DNA of 64,000 nt from JAKALX01 sp964508715 (GTDB lineage: Bacteria > Chloroflexota > Dehalococcoidia > Tepidiformales > Tepidiformaceae), in NCBI GenBank assembly GCA_964508715.1, contig CAZDUX010000004.1:62001-126000 (forward strand). Reading direction: 5' to 3'. Positions within the stretch are counted from its first letter, which is position 1. Every line of letters begins with the position of its first letter. Of this stretch, positions 34,124 through 43,397 are shown piece after piece. A program made the position numbers and the translations under genes. The notes under the pieces are model-generated. The model did no database searches. It was not told the origin of the DNA and saw nothing but the letters and a program-made list of their open reading frames with translations.

Positions 34124-34747
34124 CTACCGGAGGCCGAGTTGCGCCTCAACATCACGTAGCGGCGGGCGATCCCACAGCCATTCGACCTTCAGCCAGAAAC
34201 CGGTGAGCACGGTGCTGCGGTAGATGCCGTCAGCGTCCGGGATTTGGGGGCGGTAGTAGCCTCGCTCGTCGCGGACGAAGAAATCGGCGACCTGGCGGTG
34301 CGGATCGAGCAGCCAGTACTCGGGGACGCCGCCGCTCTCGTACTCGTAGTACTTGTCACCGCGGTCGATGCCTTCGGTGCCGGGGCTGATGACCTCGATG
34401 ACCAGGTCCGCGGGGCCATCGAGGTTCTTGTCGGTTATGCGCCCGAGGTGTTCGGTTGTGATAAAGAGGATGTCCGGCGAGCGGCCGGGCAGGTCGGACC
34501 CGGTCTTCATATTGAACGGCTCGTTGAAGACCTCGCCTAATGCTCCCTCCTCAACGAAGTTGCCAAGCAGCCTCGTGAGGTAGACGGTCAACCGGCCGTG
34601 TTCGGGTGAAACGGACATCATCGGAACGACCTCGCCATCAACCCACTCCGTGTTCTCGTCGATCCCGGGCGCGTCGAGGTACTCCTCGTACGTCATTCGA
34701 GGCCACTTCCGCCCTTCACCCAGCGCTGGCTCGCGCACGCCTGTCAT
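34124..34747 (-). CDS. Uma2-family (DUF820) PD-(D/E)XK endonuclease-like protein
   Basis: This 207-aa protein has the Uma2 layout: WPRMTYEEYLDAP, TEWVDGEVVPMMSVSPEHG, then catalytic GRSPDILFI, LVIEVISPGTEGIDRGDKY (D...ExI-type core) and EYWLLDPHRQ. These proteins share a restriction-endonuclease fold and are often multicopy in Chloroflexota and cyanobacteria. Their role is unclear; mobile-element or defence links are suspected. It lies between two related glycosyltransferases, upstream of paralogue A. Confidence 0.88.
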   Translation of the reverse strand: MTGVREPALGEGRKWPRMTYEEYLDAPGIDENTEWVDGEVVPMMSVSPEHGRLTVYLTRLLGNFVEEGALGEVFNEPFNMKTGSDLPGRSPDILFITTEHLGRITDKNLDGPADLVIEVISPGTEGIDRGDKYYEYESGGVPEYWLLDPHRQVADFFVRDERGYYRPQIPDADGIYRSTVLTGFWLKVEWLWDRPPLRDVEAQLGLR

Positions 34748-34769
34748 ACGCCCATCATACCGCGCCCGC

Positions 34770-36113
34770 TCAGCGGAGGTTTCGCTGGTCGATCCAGAGA
34801 TCGGTGCGGTCAGGTGCTTCGACGGCGGTCCACGAGACGCCGTCCACCACGGCGGCCGGCCTGTCGAGCAGTCGCAGGAGGACGCCCGCTGCGGCGCAGC
34901 CGTAGACGGGAGAGGCCGCCTCCGGGCTCCAACGCAATTCGGCGCATGGACCCGCGGGCTCGACGCGCTTCCATCTTCCTTCGAGCGCGTAGAGCATGAC
35001 CGGTTTGTCGGCTTTCGGCACCGTCAGCGACGACGCATCGATTGGGTGGACCTCGGCGGAATCGGGGTCGAGGAAGACGAGCTTGTTGACCTTCGCTGTG
35101 CCGCCTGAGGGTACGAGCGTGCCGAAGATGCGGCCGCCGTCGGGCGTCGCTCCGGCGACATCGAGGCGTTCGACCGAGGCGAACAGCGGATCGCCGGGCG
35201 CCGCCCAGCCCCACGACTCCCGCGTCCGGCTATCGAGCCCCACGTAGCTGATGCGCATGGCGCCGGGCTGACCGCCGCCAGGGTTTGTGCGCCACTGGAC
35301 CAGCTGGCCGCGGGTAGTAGAAGCGATCCAGCGAACCGAGTCCGGGCGGGCCGAATCGACGGTGAAGTACGGCCTCGGGTCCATCGAGTAGAACCACTCG
35401 TCGAGCGAGCCATCGGAGCGCGTACCGCGCCAGAACGTCCCAAGATTCTGGACGACGGTGAAGCCGGTGTAGTTCCAGTTCGGAGGCGCGATGACGGCGT
35501 GCTCGGGCTCCTGATAATACACAGGGGACCCGCTTTCGAACGCGAGTGACGTGTAGACGTGGCCGTTGAAGGCGCCGATCAGGCGCGTCCCGCTGTCGAT
35601 ACTCGCCACGCGCTGCCAGGTGACGCCGCCATCTTTCGAGTGGTATAGATCGGCGTTGCCCGCGCCGGCGGGGTTCGCCAGCGTGTCGCACTTCCCCGGG
35701 GCGCAGACCACGACCCAGGCGTCGCCCCGCTCCCAATCGCCAGCGATGGAAGACGCATGTGCGCCAGAGGCGGTGAGCGGCGCGAGGAGGTCGTCGGTCC
35801 GCGTGGTCCCGCTACTGTCTACGGACACCCGATAGAGGTGCGTCACCGCCTCTGGCGCGCAGCCCGCGCACACCGTCTCGTAGAAGACGACCGTGCCTGG
35901 TTGGAGCGGGCGCGCCTCGCCGCCGCGCAGGGCCGTTGCCGAACTCGCCGCCGGCGTGGCCGTAGCGGTCGCCGTCGCCGTTGGCGATGCGGCATGCGTC
36001 GCCGTCACGCTCGCCGCGGGCGTCAGCGTCTTCGGCTCCGAACCGCCCCCACAGGCTGCGATCACGAGAACCGCACCCGCAACACAAGGTGCGTACAATC
36101 CAAGCTGCTTCAT
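34770..36113 (-). CDS. Lipoprotein with BNR/beta-propeller-like domain
   Basis: The 447-aa product has lipoprotein signal MKQLGLYAPCVAGAVLVIAA plus Cys21, then a Thr/Ala/Pro linker rich in ATATATATPAAS. A large beta-rich extracellular domain follows. ADLYHSKDGGVTWQRV matches a BNR/sialidase Asp-box (S-x-D-x-G-x-T-W), and further degenerate blades follow. Four to six Cys occur in the outer domain (VCAGCAPEAV, VVCAPGKCDT). It may sense or bind surface polymers; no enzyme activity is evident. ATG 36113 overlaps by ATGA the end of a broken MauE/DoxX-like gene. Confidence 0.78.
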   Translation of the reverse strand: MKQLGLYAPCVAGAVLVIAACGGGSEPKTLTPAASVTATHAASPTATATATATPAASSATALRGGEARPLQPGTVVFYETVCAGCAPEAVTHLYRVSVDSSGTTRTDDLLAPLTASGAHASSIAGDWERGDAWVVVCAPGKCDTLANPAGAGNADLYHSKDGGVTWQRVASIDSGTRLIGAFNGHVYTSLAFESGSPVYYQEPEHAVIAPPNWNYTGFTVVQNLGTFWRGTRSDGSLDEWFYSMDPRPYFTVDSARPDSVRWIASTTRGQLVQWRTNPGGGQPGAMRISYVGLDSRTRESWGWAAPGDPLFASVERLDVAGATPDGGRIFGTLVPSGGTAKVNKLVFLDPDSAEVHPIDASSLTVPKADKPVMLYALEGRWKRVEPAGPCAELRWSPEAASPVYGCAAAGVLLRLLDRPAAVVDGVSWTAVEAPDRTDLWIDQRNLR

Positions 36114-36629
36114 TGCTGCCACCCCACCGCAAGATCGATACTGTTCGATCGTGTCCTTCGGAACGCCAAGCGCGCGACCGCGAACATGATCGTATTCGCG
36201 ACTAAATAGGCTGCCAACAACCAAACGCCAATCCAGGAATCAGCGAATGTGACGCCCAGGAACGACCAGGTCACTAACGCGCCTGCGACCAACGCCAGCA
36301 GGCCGAGCGCGACGAGGTGTTATATTCCTACGCCACCAATGTCGGCCAACTTGCCGCACCCGCAGCTACCCCGAATGCCAGCCATCCACCAGCCTGTGAC
36401 TATCCCTGCAAACCCAACAAACATGCCCATGGCGAGAACGGCCGCGAAGGGCCATGTGTGCGGGAGGAAGAGTGCCGCACCGCAGAGCATCTCCGCGATT
36501 CCGAGCGCTCGGACGCTGGCCGGCGAGGACAACCTCGGTCACCACTACCGCTTCGGCGATGCTCAGGATGCCGATACCAACCTGGCCGAGCACAATGGCT
36601 CGCTGTTCTTCTCGCTTGCTCGAGATCAA
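36110..36629 (-). pseudogene. Broken MauE/DoxX-like membrane protein gene (frameshift plus in-frame TAA)
   Basis: A four-helix membrane protein is spread over three pieces. From TTG 36629 (behind GGGAG) comes SKREEQRAIVLGQVGIGILS, leading to VVLAGQRP. A frameshift near 36520 then joins to ASVRALGIAEMLCGAALFLP and GIRGSCGCGKLADIGGVGI. After an in-frame TAA at 36320-36322 it resumes HLVALGLLALVAGALVTWS to the stop at 36110. The order of helices and the CGCGK motif fit MauE/DoxX proteins. Two independent lesions argue for real decay, although sequencing error is possible. It overlaps the lipoprotein start. Confidence 0.7.
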
Positions 36630-36762
36630 TCCATCTCCCAGGGATGGACATAGTCACTGAGCAGTTAGCTCTGACGTTTTCTCTGAGCAGCGACACTGGA
36701 TCAACTCGACCTACTCGATGTAGTCCGGGACACCTGCGGCGCGGCGGACCGGCCGAAAGTCG

Positions 36763-38064
36763 TCAGCCTCGCGGCTTGGTCCACTGGAAGATGGCGCGGC
36801 GGACGGCGTAGGCGCCGACGCGCTGGACGAGGCCGGGCATACGCTCCCACTTCGGGGCGACCGGGCCTTCATCGCGGCTGCAGAAGTCGATGAGCGGTTT
36901 CTGGGTGACGTCCCACTGGAGCGACTCACGGGCCTTGCCGAGGTTCACGCGGCATTGGGCGCGAAAGGCGTCGTCGTCCGCGAGCTTTTCGATGGCGGAG
37001 GCGAGGGCAGCGGGATCTTCTTCGGGGACGACGAGGCCCCAGCCGTTGTGCGCCACCTCCTCCGCGAGGATGTCGCCGTGGGTGCAGATGAAGGGGAGCT
37101 CGGCCCAGATGAGGTCGACGAAACGGGTGCGGTGGGAGTAACGGGTCTCGAGGTTGTCGAAGTAGGAGCAGACGCTGAGGTCGGCCTCCTGGACGTACTT
37201 CTTGGCCGACTCGTGCGAGACCCAGCCTTCCTCGAAGAAGACGGTCCTGCCGAGCTGGCCGTTCGCCTCGGCGATCGCCTTCGCATCCTGGAAGCGGATG
37301 CCCTTGCCGAGTTCGGCGATGCCCGGGTAGGCCGCGCCGAGGAAAAGCAGCTTGATGTCCCGCCGGCCGAGGCGGCGAAGCGCTTCGAGAAGCGTCGCCG
37401 GGTCGTACCACTGGATGATGCCGCCATTCCAGACGATGATCTTGTCTGTTTCGGCGAAGCCCGGGTGGACGCCGCGGAGGACCCGCCGGCCAGGCTCGGG
37501 AAGCTCCGGGCGGATGCCGTGAGCACCAACATCGATGTAGCGGCGGAGCGTGGGGTCGGCATCGTAGGCGCGGGGCGAGATCAGGCCGAGGGAGATCATC
37601 ATCCCGATGTAGCTGTCGCGCTGGCGCTCATTACAGGTGAGGACGAAGTCGGCGAGGGTGAGCTGCATCGCGAGGATGGCGCGGGTTCGCTGGACCCACG
37701 CGTGCTGCTTGTAACCGCGAAACTGCTGGCGCCCGACCTCCATCCACTCCATCGCGTACTGGGTGAAAAGGTCGACCACGAAGCGCTTCGCAGGAAAGAG
37801 CGCCGCGACATGGGGCGGGAAGCCGCTGGAGATGATGACGTCGTGCTTCGCGACGAGTTGCAGCACGTTGCGGGCCGACCACCGGACATAGTCGTACGGG
37901 GCATTTTTCGGGAGTTCGACATCGGCGTTGGGCCCGGCGAGCGTGACCCGCGCACCGGGAACATGACGAGCGAGCACCGTGGCCTGGGCAGTAGCACGGA
38001 TCCCCGGGCTCGAGACATGCGTCCCCAGGTGTCCGCGGCAGAGGATGAGGATGCGAGGGCCCAC
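36763..38064 (-). CDS. Glycosyltransferase (GT-B fold), paralogue B
   Basis: The 433-aa product starts MGPRILILCRGHLGTHVSSP, followed by GIRA. It shares MQLTLADFVLTCNERQRDSY, YDADPTLRRYIDVGAHGI, IIVWNGGIIQWYDPATLL and FFEEGWVSHESAKKYVQEAD with the enzyme at 32767-34083, giving a family fingerprint. It should act in the same envelope pathway with a different donor or acceptor. The adjacent lipoprotein and Uma2 genes lie between the two copies, suggesting duplication followed by insertion or a composite locus. Confidence 0.87.
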   Translation of the reverse strand: MGPRILILCRGHLGTHVSSPGIRATAQATVLARHVPGARVTLAGPNADVELPKNAPYDYVRWSARNVLQLVAKHDVIISSGFPPHVAALFPAKRFVVDLFTQYAMEWMEVGRQQFRGYKQHAWVQRTRAILAMQLTLADFVLTCNERQRDSYIGMMISLGLISPRAYDADPTLRRYIDVGAHGIRPELPEPGRRVLRGVHPGFAETDKIIVWNGGIIQWYDPATLLEALRRLGRRDIKLLFLGAAYPGIAELGKGIRFQDAKAIAEANGQLGRTVFFEEGWVSHESAKKYVQEADLSVCSYFDNLETRYSHRTRFVDLIWAELPFICTHGDILAEEVAHNGWGLVVPEEDPAALASAIEKLADDDAFRAQCRVNLGKARESLQWDVTQKPLIDFCSRDEGPVAPKWERMPGLVQRVGAYAVRRAIFQWTKPRG

Positions 38065-38339
38065 GAACGCGAAGGGTAGGGGAAGTTCGGGGATGAGGCG
38101 AGTTGGCCATCACCCGCACCCCCTACAGCAACCGTCACCCCTCCAACCAACCGCGGGCCATACCGCCGCATCGTGCCGGGGCTCGCTTCGGGCAGGTAAG
38201 CCCCGGCAGAAAGCCCGGCAAGGCGCCTCCCCCGGGCCGAATTTGACACTCGCATCTCTCCCCCCGGAGGCCTATCATTGGGGGCATCACACTGGCGGGT
38301 GGGACTGGATCTGCTTGCCCGTCGAAGAAGGAACCCTGT

Positions 38340-39638
38340 TTGGAACTTCAGAACGTCGTCATCGTCGATGGTGTCCGCTCCGCATTTTCGAAGGGCGGGC
38401 GCGGCAAGCTCGTCGCCACCCGGCTCGATGAAGCTGGCGCATACATTATTCGCGAACTGCTGAACCGCAACCCGAAGGTCACCGACGACATGATCGAGGA
38501 CATCGGCCTCGGCACCGTTGCAGGCGTTCGCGAACTCGCCGGGCTCACCACCGTTGGCCGCCTCGCTGGCCTCCCCGCCGAGGTCTGCGGCTTCGAATCG
38601 AACCGCCAGTGTGGCTCTTCGATGGAGACGCTGCACCGGCTGGCACAGTCCATCCAGGTCGGCGCCACCGAGTGTGGCATCGCCATCGGTGCCGAGCGCA
38701 TGGGGCGAGCCCTTGGCGGCGGCCCCGCCGGCCCGCAGACGCGCGTCACCGAGTTCAACAAGAAGCGCCTCGAGCAGACTCCCGCACAGCGCAACATGGC
38801 GCCCGACCACTTCGAGAACTACAGCGTCCCGTTCCCGGACTACGTGCTCGACTACTCGCCGGTCCTGAGCATGCCCCAGACCGCACAGAACGCGGCCGAA
38901 ACCTACAACATCTCGCGCGAAGAGCTCGATGCCTACGCCGTCGAAAGCCATCGCAAGACGGCCGCCGCCTACGAGAAGGGGATCTACAAGGACGAGATCA
39001 TCCCGCTCGAGGTCGAAGAGCCGGTATTCGATGACCAGGGCAACTGGGTCGAGGCCGAGCACGGCAAGATGGTCACCTTCGACCGCGACGAGGGCCTGCG
39101 CCCCGGCACCAACATGGAGACGCTCTCGCAGCTCCCGGGTATCAAGGGTCTCGTCAGCCCTGGCGGCACGGACATCCGGATCACGGCCGGCAACAGCTGC
39201 CCAACGAACGACGGCTTCACCGCCGCACTCCTCATGAGCGAGAAGAAGGCCCTCGAACTCGGTCTCGAGCCGCTCGCCCGCATCGTCGGCTACGGTGTTG
39301 CCGGCGTGAAGGCTCAGCTCATGGGCCTCGGCCCGATCCCAAGCACCAAGAAGGCGCTCCGCCATGCTGGCATCACGGCCGATCAGATCGACCGTGTCGA
39401 GTTCAATGAGGCGTTCGCCGCACAGGTCATCCCGTCGTGCAAGGACCTCGGGATCCCGCTCGACCGAGTCAACGTGAACGGTGGCTCGATTGCTATCGGC
39501 CATCCGCTCGGCGCAACGGGTGCCCGCCTCGTGCTCACCGTCGCCCACGAACTTCGCCGCAGCGGCAAGCGTTACGGTCTCTCAACCCAGTGCATCGGCG
39601 CCGGGATGGGCATCAGCACCATCATCGAAGCGCTCTAA
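38340..39638 (+). CDS. Acetyl-CoA C-acyltransferase (thiolase)
   Basis: The 432-aa thiolase has nucleophile Cys91 in ESNRQCGSSMET, the EFNEAFAAQ motif, NGGSIAIGHPLGATGAR with catalytic His, and STQCIGAGMG with the acid/base Cys. It would cleave 3-ketoacyl-CoA in the last step of beta-oxidation, or condense acyl-CoAs. The start is TTG 38340, 9 nt after GAAGGA; no better start agrees with the family N-terminus (xxVVIVDGVRSAF). It pairs functionally with the acyl-CoA dehydrogenase and hydratases in the window. A true terminator follows. Confidence 0.93.
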   Translation: MELQNVVIVDGVRSAFSKGGRGKLVATRLDEAGAYIIRELLNRNPKVTDDMIEDIGLGTVAGVRELAGLTTVGRLAGLPAEVCGFESNRQCGSSMETLHRLAQSIQVGATECGIAIGAERMGRALGGGPAGPQTRVTEFNKKRLEQTPAQRNMAPDHFENYSVPFPDYVLDYSPVLSMPQTAQNAAETYNISREELDAYAVESHRKTAAAYEKGIYKDEIIPLEVEEPVFDDQGNWVEAEHGKMVTFDRDEGLRPGTNMETLSQLPGIKGLVSPGGTDIRITAGNSCPTNDGFTAALLMSEKKALELGLEPLARIVGYGVAGVKAQLMGLGPIPSTKKALRHAGITADQIDRVEFNEAFAAQVIPSCKDLGIPLDRVNVNGGSIAIGHPLGATGARLVLTVAHELRRSGKRYGLSTQCIGAGMGISTIIEAL

Positions 39639-39662
39639 GCGTTCGACACAGTCGAATTCACG

Positions 39663-39696
39663 AGAGGGAGGCTCGAACGAGCCTCCCTCTTTGTTG
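39663..39696 (+). terminator. Rho-independent terminator of the thiolase gene
   Basis: Perfect 13-bp arms (39663-39675 and 39678-39690) with a 2-nt apex are followed by TTGTTG. It lies 25 bp after the thiolase stop. Confidence 0.85.
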
Positions 39697-39867
39697 TACC
39701 GGATGGAAACGCCTAACGCGCGGCCCACCAAGGGAAAGGCGGGCTGTGAACGCCCGATCAGTGCCAGTGACGATGGCTGCAGGGAACCGTGGAAAGTGTG
39801 AAAGCGGACAACCCGTTCGCCTGCGCCACCGCACGGGGACGGCCAGGCGTGCACTGACGGTGATTGG

Positions 39868-39897
39868 GTCCGGGCCCGCAATCCTGCGGGCCCGGAC
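39868..39897 (-). terminator. Hairpin downstream of the SWIM gene
   Basis: Perfect 13-bp arms (39868-39880 and 39885-39897) with a 4-nt loop, 10 bp beyond the SWIM-protein stop on the minus strand. Confidence 0.65.
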
Positions 39898-39906
39898 GGG
39901 CCTGCC

Positions 39907-40161
39907 CTAGGCCGTCGCGAGGGCTACTTCCTGCTGGGGGACCATGCCTTCGAGTACACGCTCGAGGGCCATCGTATGGCTGCAGACACTCCAGCTGTCG
40001 AAGAAGTCACAGTTACAGGCCCAGTGCCCGTCTTCGATAGTGACTTCGTGGTCACTATTCTCACCGTGGAACGTCACGTGGAGTCCATCGATCTGCATAC
40101 GATGGCGTTCGCCGGCATAGACTTTCGCCTTCTCGACCTTGCTGATGAGGCTGGATTGCAT
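39907..40161 (-). CDS. SWIM-type zinc-finger protein
   Basis: This 84-aa protein has the SWIM motif CxCx(n)CxH: HWACNCDFFDSWSVCSHTMA, preceded by a beta-rich head (MQIDGLHVTFHGENSDHEVT). SWIM domains bind DNA or protein partners. Here the domain is almost the whole protein, so it probably acts as an adaptor. ATG 40161 follows AAGGAGG at a good distance; the frame continues to 40221 without a better site. It has no obvious partner gene beside it; the methyltransferase is divergent. Confidence 0.78.
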   Translation of the reverse strand: MQSSLISKVEKAKVYAGERHRMQIDGLHVTFHGENSDHEVTIEDGHWACNCDFFDSWSVCSHTMALERVLEGMVPQQEVALATA

Positions 40162-40379
40162 CAGAGCTGGATCCTCCTTACTCATGTTCCAGGGCACCCA
40201 AAAACGCACGAACGGCGGCACACAGGTGCGCCGCCGTCAGGGTGGTTGGATGCCCGAATGCACATCCATGGCACCCGCACGCTACGCTTTGCCATCCGCG
40301 CCTGTCAACGGTCTCCCGGCCGTATTTGTGCAGTTCACATCCTGTATTCGGAACCCGGCCTGAACCTATACTCGAGCAC

Positions 40380-41129
40380 GTGCTGGAACTCACTCCCTAC
40401 GAGATCGCACACCGCGGCCATCTCTTCTGCAGCCCAATGACGAGCGAGCGCGCGGGGCGGCTGGTCAGCCTCCTCGACCTCCCCGAGAGCCCCTCGATGG
40501 TCGATCTCTGTTGCGGGAAAGCCGAGCTCTTGCTGCGCCTCGTCGAACAGACACAGGGCCTGGGGCTGGGCGTTGACCTCTCGCGGGCGTTCATCACCGA
40601 GGGCCAGGAGCGTGCCGCAACACGCGGCATCAGCGACCGGGTCCGGCTCGTCTGTTCCGATGTCAACGCGTACCCATTCGAACCCGGCAGCCACGACCTT
40701 GCGATGAGGATCGGCGGAGCAGACCACGCGGGGGCATTTGGGGACCAGGTAGCACGATTGCGAGACCTCGTACGGCCGGGAGGGTCGGTCCTCATCGCCG
40801 ACGTCTACTGGCGCAAGGAGCCGCCCGCGGAGCGGTTCTCACCATTCATGCGCGAAGACGGGCCAATGAGGCTGGAGTTCCACGCCGAGAAAGCGGCAAT
40901 CCTGCAGGCGAACGGGCTCGACCTGCTCTACACGATGACCAGCACCGAGGACGAGTGGGACCACTATGAAGGTCTCTGTATCCGCGCGGTCGAGCGCTGG
41001 GCAGTGGAAAATCCGGGTGACCCGCGGCGCGAGAGCGTGCTGGCGCGGGCCCGCGACGCGTACGGTGATTACCTGGCATGGCGGCGCGAGTACCTTGGAT
41101 TCGGTTTCTACCTCGCCCGGCGCCCATAG
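40380..41129 (+). CDS. Class I SAM-dependent methyltransferase
   Basis: The 249-aa product has motif I MVDLCCGKAELLLRL, then GVDLSRAFI (acidic end of beta2), RLVCSDVNAYPFEPGS, DLAMRIGGADHAG and LVRPGGSVLIADVYW. It probably methylates a small molecule. It starts at GTG 40380; TATACT at 40367-40372 lies 7 nt earlier, so the transcript is probably leaderless. Convergent with the subtilase, 10 bp apart. Confidence 0.82.
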   Translation: MLELTPYEIAHRGHLFCSPMTSERAGRLVSLLDLPESPSMVDLCCGKAELLLRLVEQTQGLGLGVDLSRAFITEGQERAATRGISDRVRLVCSDVNAYPFEPGSHDLAMRIGGADHAGAFGDQVARLRDLVRPGGSVLIADVYWRKEPPAERFSPFMREDGPMRLEFHAEKAAILQANGLDLLYTMTSTEDEWDHYEGLCIRAVERWAVENPGDPRRESVLARARDAYGDYLAWRREYLGFGFYLARRP

Positions 41130-41139
41130 CACCCGCCGC

Positions 41140-43344
41140 TCAGTCCATGCTGATCGCGGCGGAATCAGTCATGTAGATCCAGTAGATCTTGAGCTTGAAG
41201 AGGCCGCCAAAGTCGTTCAGATACCGCGGCTGACCGGGAATGTAGAGCAGCCACTTCTGGGTTGCGTTGTCGTACTGCAGTACCTCGGTGTACTTGCCGG
41301 CGATGCTCGAGAGGGCGTCCTTCACTTCCTTGCTGCTGCCCGTATAGACGAAGCTGTTCCACCCGGGTTTGAACTGGGCGATGCGGCCCGGAGCAGGATT
41401 GGGGTTGAGGCTCGCGAGATTGCCGGGCGGGGCATCCACCCAGAACGTGTCGAACTGCTTGACCACGAGCCAATCGCTGACCGGGAAGGGAACATTGCGG
41501 ATGTAGCGCTCGTAGGCGCCCAGGCCAAGGGTGAGCGCAAGCTTCTCCGGGTTCCAGTGGTAGGCCGCCGACCACGGCGCCGGGAGTTGCGAAAGTCCAT
41601 TCGATGGCGACGTCGTCTGATCGAAGAAGGCGATATTACTCCAGCCGCTACCGAGGGTCTGGACGACGACGGCCCCGGGCGGGGGCGAAATACTGCTCAC
41701 GTCCTTGCTGGCCACGGCGAGGTCTTCGTTCACACCACCCCAGGTGAATGACGGGTAGGCGGTCTGCCCGTTCACCGTGAGCTGGACGAGCTTGCCGGGG
41801 GCGCCGCAACCAGCCTTTTCCGCCGCACTCTTCACGCGGATGGAATAGCGCGAGACGATGCCGAACGCGGTCGTTGTCGTGGAGCCGCACTCGTTGCCAT
41901 CGATGAACGCGCGGACATCAGTCCCCGCGGGTACGTCCTTCCAATCCTTCAGAGCGGACCCGCTGATACTCATCGGGAGACGTTGGACGGCAGCGCCAAT
42001 ATTGATGATGCCCGCCCCCGCCCAGTTCTGACCATGCGGCGCGGGAGCCGCCGGGGTTGCCGTCGCTTTCGCTATATCGACGTACTCCTGCAGCCCAAGG
42101 CGGGAGTTGCGAGACATCATGAGCGCGAACATGCCAGAGACGAGGGGTGTCGCCATGCTCGTGCCGCTCGCCGTCCCGTAGGGAACCTTGATGCCGGGTA
42201 GATCGGAACGGATGGTGCTCGCGATTTGGTCCCCTGGAGCCGCGAAGTCGATCGCCGGGCCGTAGTTCGAGTACGGCGCCCACGTGTTGTTGTCCAGGTT
42301 GTTTGAAGCACCAACAGCGATGACGTTGGGATATTCAGTATAGGCGGCCGGATACCCCGTACCAACGGCATCGGAGCCCGAATGGTTGCCAGCCGCAGCA
42401 ACGATCAGGACGCCAGCTGCACGCGCACTTTCGATGGCGCGGCGGACGGCAGGCGAGTCGGCCCCTGGTTCGTCGGGGCGAACCGCGAGACTGAGGTTGA
42501 TGATATTGGCGCCCATCTTGACCGCGTATTCGATACCCTGCGCGACCTCGAACGGGCGCCCGGAAGGGAGGCCGCCTGCTTCGCTCCCGCAATCGAGCAC
42601 CTTGACAGTCATGAGCTTGATGTTCCAGCCCACCCCGGCGATGCCCTCGTTGTTATCACCGGCCGCGCCAACGATTCCCGCGACAAAGGTCCCGTGGGAG
42701 CCGGCGCCGTTGGCTGTGTGCGGCGGCCCAGAATCGTCCATCACATTCCCGTTATGGATGGAGTTGGTGTAGCCACAGATCTTACCATTGGCCTGGGTGA
42801 GCGATACGAAGTTGCAGCCGTACCGGTCGTTGATGCAGCCGTTGCCATCGTGGTCGATACCGTCGCTGTAGGCATCCGCGGGGTTCTCCCAGAGACGCCC
42901 GCGAAACTCCGGGTGGCTCAGGTCAATCCCGGAGTCGAGGACAGCGACGACAACAGTACCGTTGCCCTGGGTGAGATCCCATGCAGCAGGAGCGCCGATC
43001 TGTGTGAGGTAGCTCGCCTGGTCGCGCAGGTAGTAGGGGTCATCGGGAATTTCGGCAGCCTGGAAAATAGGCGCGTCGTTTTCAACCGAAAGGACGTTTG
43101 GCTGTTGTTGCAACTCGGCGATGAACTGCGCGGCAGTCTTACCCTTCGGGATCGGTACGTGCCGGAAACCCTGCTCCTCGAGCGTGGGCGCCGACCCATC
43201 GGCGGATTGCGCCTGCACCCCGGTGGCATACTGGACGATGACGTAGCCCTCAGGCCGGGGATCGTTCTCAGCAAAGGCCGGGCTCGCACCAGCAACCAGG
43301 GCGGCCGCCAGCACTGCAACGATTGCAACCCATCGCCTTGGCAC
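41140..43344 (-). CDS. Secreted subtilisin-like serine protease (S8)
   Basis: The 734-aa product has a signal peptide (VAIVAVLAAALVAGASPAFA), a short inhibitor-like propeptide (GYVIVQYATG to VLSVEND) and the S8 domain: Asp in VVVAVLDSGIDLSHP, His in GAGSHGTFVAGI, Asn in VAAAGNHSGS and Ser in GTASGTSMATPLVSG. After about residue 440 comes a beta-rich C-terminal region of about 290 residues with no recognised domain. The start is GTG 43344 behind GAAGGAG. It is last in an operon after two paralogous tailed envelope proteins, whose maturation or turnover it could control. Confidence 0.9.
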   Translation of the reverse strand: MPRRWVAIVAVLAAALVAGASPAFAENDPRPEGYVIVQYATGVQAQSADGSAPTLEEQGFRHVPIPKGKTAAQFIAELQQQPNVLSVENDAPIFQAAEIPDDPYYLRDQASYLTQIGAPAAWDLTQGNGTVVVAVLDSGIDLSHPEFRGRLWENPADAYSDGIDHDGNGCINDRYGCNFVSLTQANGKICGYTNSIHNGNVMDDSGPPHTANGAGSHGTFVAGIVGAAGDNNEGIAGVGWNIKLMTVKVLDCGSEAGGLPSGRPFEVAQGIEYAVKMGANIINLSLAVRPDEPGADSPAVRRAIESARAAGVLIVAAAGNHSGSDAVGTGYPAAYTEYPNVIAVGASNNLDNNTWAPYSNYGPAIDFAAPGDQIASTIRSDLPGIKVPYGTASGTSMATPLVSGMFALMMSRNSRLGLQEYVDIAKATATPAAPAPHGQNWAGAGIINIGAAVQRLPMSISGSALKDWKDVPAGTDVRAFIDGNECGSTTTTAFGIVSRYSIRVKSAAEKAGCGAPGKLVQLTVNGQTAYPSFTWGGVNEDLAVASKDVSSISPPPGAVVVQTLGSGWSNIAFFDQTTSPSNGLSQLPAPWSAAYHWNPEKLALTLGLGAYERYIRNVPFPVSDWLVVKQFDTFWVDAPPGNLASLNPNPAPGRIAQFKPGWNSFVYTGSSKEVKDALSSIAGKYTEVLQYDNATQKWLLYIPGQPRYLNDFGGLFKLKIYWIYMTDSAAISMD

Positions 43345-43397
43345 GTTCGCTCCTTCCCGTAGCTCTCCCGCTCTCGAACTCCGGTCCGTCACTCCGG

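Noticed and set aside
38243..38278. TTGACA and TATCAT upstream of the thiolase as a promoter
   Set aside because: The spacer is 24 bp, too long for a standard sigma promoter.
37599..39548. 649-codon minus frame
   Set aside because: It is antisense to the thiolase and out of frame within the glycosyltransferase; composition is that of a shadow frame in high-GC DNA.
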